Positions 14,456-16,788 of a stretch of 16,788 bases of DNA are shown here, in pieces (position 1 is the first letter of the stretch; each line of letters starts with the position of its first letter). Position numbers and translations under genes: made by a program. Origin of the DNA: Acidobacteriaceae bacterium (GTDB lineage Bacteria > Acidobacteriota > Terriglobia > Terriglobales > Acidobacteriaceae). The notes under the pieces were generated by a model, which was given only the letters and a program-made list of their open reading frames with translations, was not told where the DNA came from and searched no databases. Where the stretch lies: positions 1 through 16,788 of the forward strand of contig PMGP01000246.1 in NCBI GenBank assembly GCA_003156235.1, in the 5' to 3' direction.

Positions 14456-15683
14456 GGGAAGGATCGCAAATCATGATCGTGAGTTTGAGGGCGCGATAGA
14501 AATCAATACCGAGACTGGGTTGATTGAGAAGGTGGGGCCAGCAACGGGGAATAGCGATCTTGATCTTCGTGGTCAGATTATTCTCCCCGGCTTTGGCGAT
14601 CTGCATATTCACGCGCGGGAGGATGCAAGCCAATCGCAAGTCTACATAGAGGACTTTGCAACCGTCTCCGCCGCGGCCATCCATGGCGGGGTGACGCATG
14701 TTGCGGACATGCCGAACAATCCCGTCGCGCCGGTGGACGATGCAAAGTATGCGGAAAAGGAAAAATTGACGGCGAAGTCCGCTGTGCATGTGACGCTATA
14801 TGCCGGAATTGGGCCGCACACCAGCCCGCTGACGCGGAATGTGCCTTATAAAGCGTTCATGGGGCCGTCGGTGGGAGATTTATTTTTCTCTTCGCGGGAG
14901 CAGCTTGAAAAGGTGATCGCGAAGTATCGCAGCAAGAATGTCAGCTTCCACTGCGAAGACCCTGCGATTCTCGAAGTGAGCAAGGGTGCGGCGACTCATG
15001 AGCAGCGGCGCCCAGCCAGGGCTGAAATCGCGGCGACGGAGTTTGCGATCTACCTGATTGAGCGATATGGCCTGATCGGCAAGCTCTGTCATTATTCAAC
15101 CAAGGGCGGCCTGGAGAAGATCGCTGCGGCCAAAGCGCGGGGAGTTCGCGTTACGGCCGAGGCTGCTCCACACCACCTGTTCTTCGACGACACCATGCTG
15201 ACGAACGAGAATCGTCTGTGGTTGCAAATGAATCCTCCTCTGCGTGGCAGAGAAGACAGGCTGGCGTTGATCGCGGCGCTGCGTGAGGGATTGGTGGACT
15301 ATCTCGCCACCGACCACGCCCCCCATACTCCTGAGGATAAGATGGGTGGTAAGAGTGGCGTGCCCCACCTAGACACTTATGGAGCGTTTGCAACGTGGTT
15401 GATGGCGGAGCACGGGTTTTCTGCCAGGGATATTGCGCGCGTGTGCAGCTACAATCCGGGTTCCTTTGTGAAGGAGTTTCTTCCTCATGGTTTCGGTAAA
15501 GGATTTGGCGTAATCGAGCCGGGATATTTCGGTTCGCTCACAATTCTCAATCCTGACGCGCCAACCGTAATTCGGCGCGAAGAGTTGAAAACGAAGTGCG
15601 GCTGGTCTCCGTTTGAGGGATATACGTTGCCTGGCCGCGTGACGTACACCGTGCTGGGAGGAAAAGTTTACCCGGCAAACTGA
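14442..15683 (+). CDS. pyrC: Dihydroorotase (amidohydrolase superfamily)
   Basis: A 413-residue amidohydrolase that should cyclise carbamoyl aspartate to dihydroorotate. Metal and active-site candidates: His55 and His57 with Arg59 (HIHAR), MPNN at 90-93, Lys137 (PYKAFMG, the position of the carboxylated lysine), His170 (FHCED), His217 (CHYST) and Asp291 (TDHAPH). HIHAREDA replaces the common HVHxRxPG. Hydantoinase or allantoinase is possible by fold alone, but the placement between pyrF and pyrB argues for dihydroorotase. The ATG at 14442 has an AAGG site 6 nt upstream and overlaps pyrF by 14 nt; the frame is open to 14376 but that part is shadow. Confidence 0.93.
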   Translation: MLRVEGRIANHDREFEGAIEINTETGLIEKVGPATGNSDLDLRGQIILPGFGDLHIHAREDASQSQVYIEDFATVSAAAIHGGVTHVADMPNNPVAPVDDAKYAEKEKLTAKSAVHVTLYAGIGPHTSPLTRNVPYKAFMGPSVGDLFFSSREQLEKVIAKYRSKNVSFHCEDPAILEVSKGAATHEQRRPARAEIAATEFAIYLIERYGLIGKLCHYSTKGGLEKIAAAKARGVRVTAEAAPHHLFFDDTMLTNENRLWLQMNPPLRGREDRLALIAALREGLVDYLATDHAPHTPEDKMGGKSGVPHLDTYGAFATWLMAEHGFSARDIARVCSYNPGSFVKEFLPHGFGKGFGVIEPGYFGSLTILNPDAPTVIRREELKTKCGWSPFEGYTLPGRVTYTVLGGKVYPAN

Positions 15684-15698
15684 GGGAAGGTTGCCCTG

Positions 15699-16625
15699 AT
15701 GGAAAAGCTCAAGCACGTAATCAGCACGCGGCAGTTTGACGATTCGGAGTTCCTACTGGGGCTCTTCGAATCGGCGAATCGAATGGAGCGCGACGACGTT
15801 TTTCGCGCATTGACGGGCCCGTTGCGCGGCCGGATTCTCGCCACGCTGTTTTTTGAGCCGAGCACACGAACGCGGTTTTCCTTCGAGGCGGCGATGCAGA
15901 AGCTGGGCGGCGGCGTACTGTCCGCCGAAGACGCTCGCGACAATTCCTCGGCGACCAAGGGCGAGAGCATCAGCGACACCATTCGCGTGGTCAGCGGGTA
16001 TGCCGACGTCATCGCGATTCGCCACTACGAGGAGGGGACGGCCGAGGCCGCGGCGAAAAACTCTCCGGTGCCCATCATCAATGCGGGGGATGGCGCTGGT
16101 GAGCATCCGACCCAGGCGCTGGCGGATATGTACACCATCAAGAAAGAGCTTGGCTGGTTGAGCGGATTGCGTGTCGTGCTGGTTGGCGACCTGCTGTACG
16201 GGAGAACGATTCATTCTCTGCTGCCGTTGCTTTGCCTGTACACCGGTGTGACGATCGATCTGATCTCGCCGTTGTCGCTGCGCCTGCCGCCGCAGTACCG
16301 CGAGTATCTGACGAAGAAAGGGATTACGTTCAACGAGAGCGAAAGTCTCGAAGGCGTCATTGAGCAGGCGGATGTTGCCTATATCACCCGCGTGCAAAGA
16401 GAGCGGTTCGCCTTGCAGGCGGACTATGATGCGGTCAAGGATGTGTATGTAATCAATGCGGAGACGGCAAACCGGATGAAGCCGCAGGCCATCATCATGC
16501 ACGCCTTGCCGCGCGTTAACGAGATAGCCCCCGATGTGGACGCAAATGCCCGGGCCGCTTATTTCCGTCAGGCCAAGAACGGCTTGTATATTCGCATGGC
16601 ATTGCTGCAATATCTGCTGTCCTAA
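15699..16625 (+). CDS. pyrB: Aspartate carbamoyltransferase catalytic subunit
   Basis: A 308-residue ATCase joining carbamoyl phosphate and aspartate. The carbamoyl-phosphate motif FFEPSTRTR is at 51-59, the active-site loop SSATKGES with Lys87 at 83-90, GAGEHPTQALAD at 132-143, GDLLYGRT at 163-170 and HALPRVNE near the C-terminus. It is full length for the family. No pyrI regulatory subunit follows, and pyrC is upstream rather than downstream as in many pyrBC operons. The ATG at 15699 follows pyrC by 15 nt with GAGGGAAGG upstream. Its TAA stop is also the first three bases of an inverted-repeat element. Confidence 0.96.
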   Translation: MEKLKHVISTRQFDDSEFLLGLFESANRMERDDVFRALTGPLRGRILATLFFEPSTRTRFSFEAAMQKLGGGVLSAEDARDNSSATKGESISDTIRVVSGYADVIAIRHYEEGTAEAAAKNSPVPIINAGDGAGEHPTQALADMYTIKKELGWLSGLRVVLVGDLLYGRTIHSLLPLLCLYTGVTIDLISPLSLRLPPQYREYLTKKGITFNESESLEGVIEQADVAYITRVQRERFALQADYDAVKDVYVINAETANRMKPQAIIMHALPRVNEIAPDVDANARAAYFRQAKNGLYIRMALLQYLLS

Positions 16626-16656
16626 GGAACGTCTGATTAGGTCGATGTTTTGAAAA

Positions 16657-16676
16657 GGCATGGCTTTAGCCGTGCC
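16657..16676 (+). repeat. Hairpin 1 with GGCTTTAGCC core
   Basis: GGCATGGC and GCCGTGCC pair over 8 bp (one G-T) around a TTTA loop, 31 nt after the pyrB stop. No U-run follows, so it is not a canonical terminator. The same core returns 38 bp further on. Confidence 0.7.
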
Positions 16677-16698
16677 GCAAAGGCAACAAAATGAATGT

Positions 16699-16710
16699 GG
16701 GCTTTAGCCC
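16699..16710 (+). repeat. Hairpin 2 with GGCTTTAGCC core
   Basis: GGGC and GCCC pair around the same TTTA loop as hairpin 1. The paired occurrence of one core within terminal inverted repeats suggests a defined repeat family rather than two chance stems. Confidence 0.6.
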
Positions 16711-16757
16711 CTGAGGGAATGTTGGACCGCAACAATGACTTGATCAGAGGTTCCTTA

Positions 16758-16788
16758 AAAGTAGGCCGGTCTATTTCCCGATGCAGAA
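16758..16788. other. Unassigned right edge
   Basis: These 31 bases after the inverted-repeat element show no start codon with a ribosome site and no recognisable feature before the window ends. Confidence 0.5.

Larger units (their letters stand above)
16623..16757. mobile_element. MITE-like 135-bp element with 15-bp terminal inverted repeats
   Basis: TAAGGAACGTCTGAT at 16623-16637 is the inverse of ATCAGAGGTTCCTTA at 16743-16757 in 14 of 15 positions. It has no coding capacity. Inside are two hairpins with the same core, GGCTTTAGCC. The element begins and ends with TA, as expected if an IS630/Tc1-type transposase had inserted it with a TA duplication; that family link is inference. The left end supplies the pyrB stop codon. 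The whole could also act as a long stem ending the pyr transcript. Confidence 0.55.

Noticed and set aside
15753..16661. 302-codon minus-strand frame opposite pyrB
   Set aside because: Antisense to all the ATCase motifs; composition typical of a reverse-strand shadow.

Overview
This window is a nucleotide-biosynthesis locus from a GC-rich bacterium, most likely a member of Acidobacteriota. That assignment is inference: it rests on the overall protein flavour, the gene grouping, a small charged hypothetical protein of a type I associate with Acidobacteria, and GGCTTTAGCC-type intergenic repeats that I recall from that phylum. No rRNA or other phylogenetic marker is present to prove it.

Layout from left to right. 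Bases 1-363 hold no convincing gene but contain G/C-run palindromes and a striking symmetric 44-bp palindrome ahead of an SDR oxidoreductase (364-1134, +). A small hypothetical gene (1174-1440, -) converges on it and diverges from a zinc-free MDR-type quinone/alcohol oxidoreductase (1522-2526, +). From 12405 down to 2604 on the minus strand runs an uninterrupted seven-gene purine operon, purF-purL-purM-purC-purD-purN-purE. Most junctions are very tight: purC/purD and purD/purN share ATGA, purN/purE overlaps by 1 or 4 nt, and purM/purC are 1 nt apart. From 12973 to 16625 on the plus strand runs a four-gene pyrimidine operon, pyrE-pyrF-pyrC-pyrB, preceded by a previously unmarked 49-codon ORF that overlaps pyrE by ATGA. 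The window ends in a 135-bp MITE-like inverted-repeat element that begins at the pyrB stop codon.

How the genes work together. PurF turns PRPP and glutamine into phosphoribosylamine. PurD, PurN, PurL, PurM, PurE and PurC carry it to SAICAR. The class I PurE implies a PurK elsewhere; PurB and PurH are also outside the window, as are CarAB and PyrD on the pyrimidine side. PyrB and PyrC make dihydroorotate; PyrE adds PRPP to orotate and PyrF decarboxylates OMP to UMP. Both first enzymes encoded by the divergent operons, PurF and PyrE, consume PRPP, so the 567-bp divergent region between purF and pyrE is the obvious place for shared control. It holds an 8-bp-stem hairpin, two candidate short ORFs, a 12-bp tandem repeat and candidate promoters.

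I see no defence system, prophage, CRISPR array or secondary-metabolite cluster. Most of the window is ordinary core metabolism. The parts worth a second look are the short ORFs in the control region, the terminal inverted-repeat element and the palindromes at the left end.
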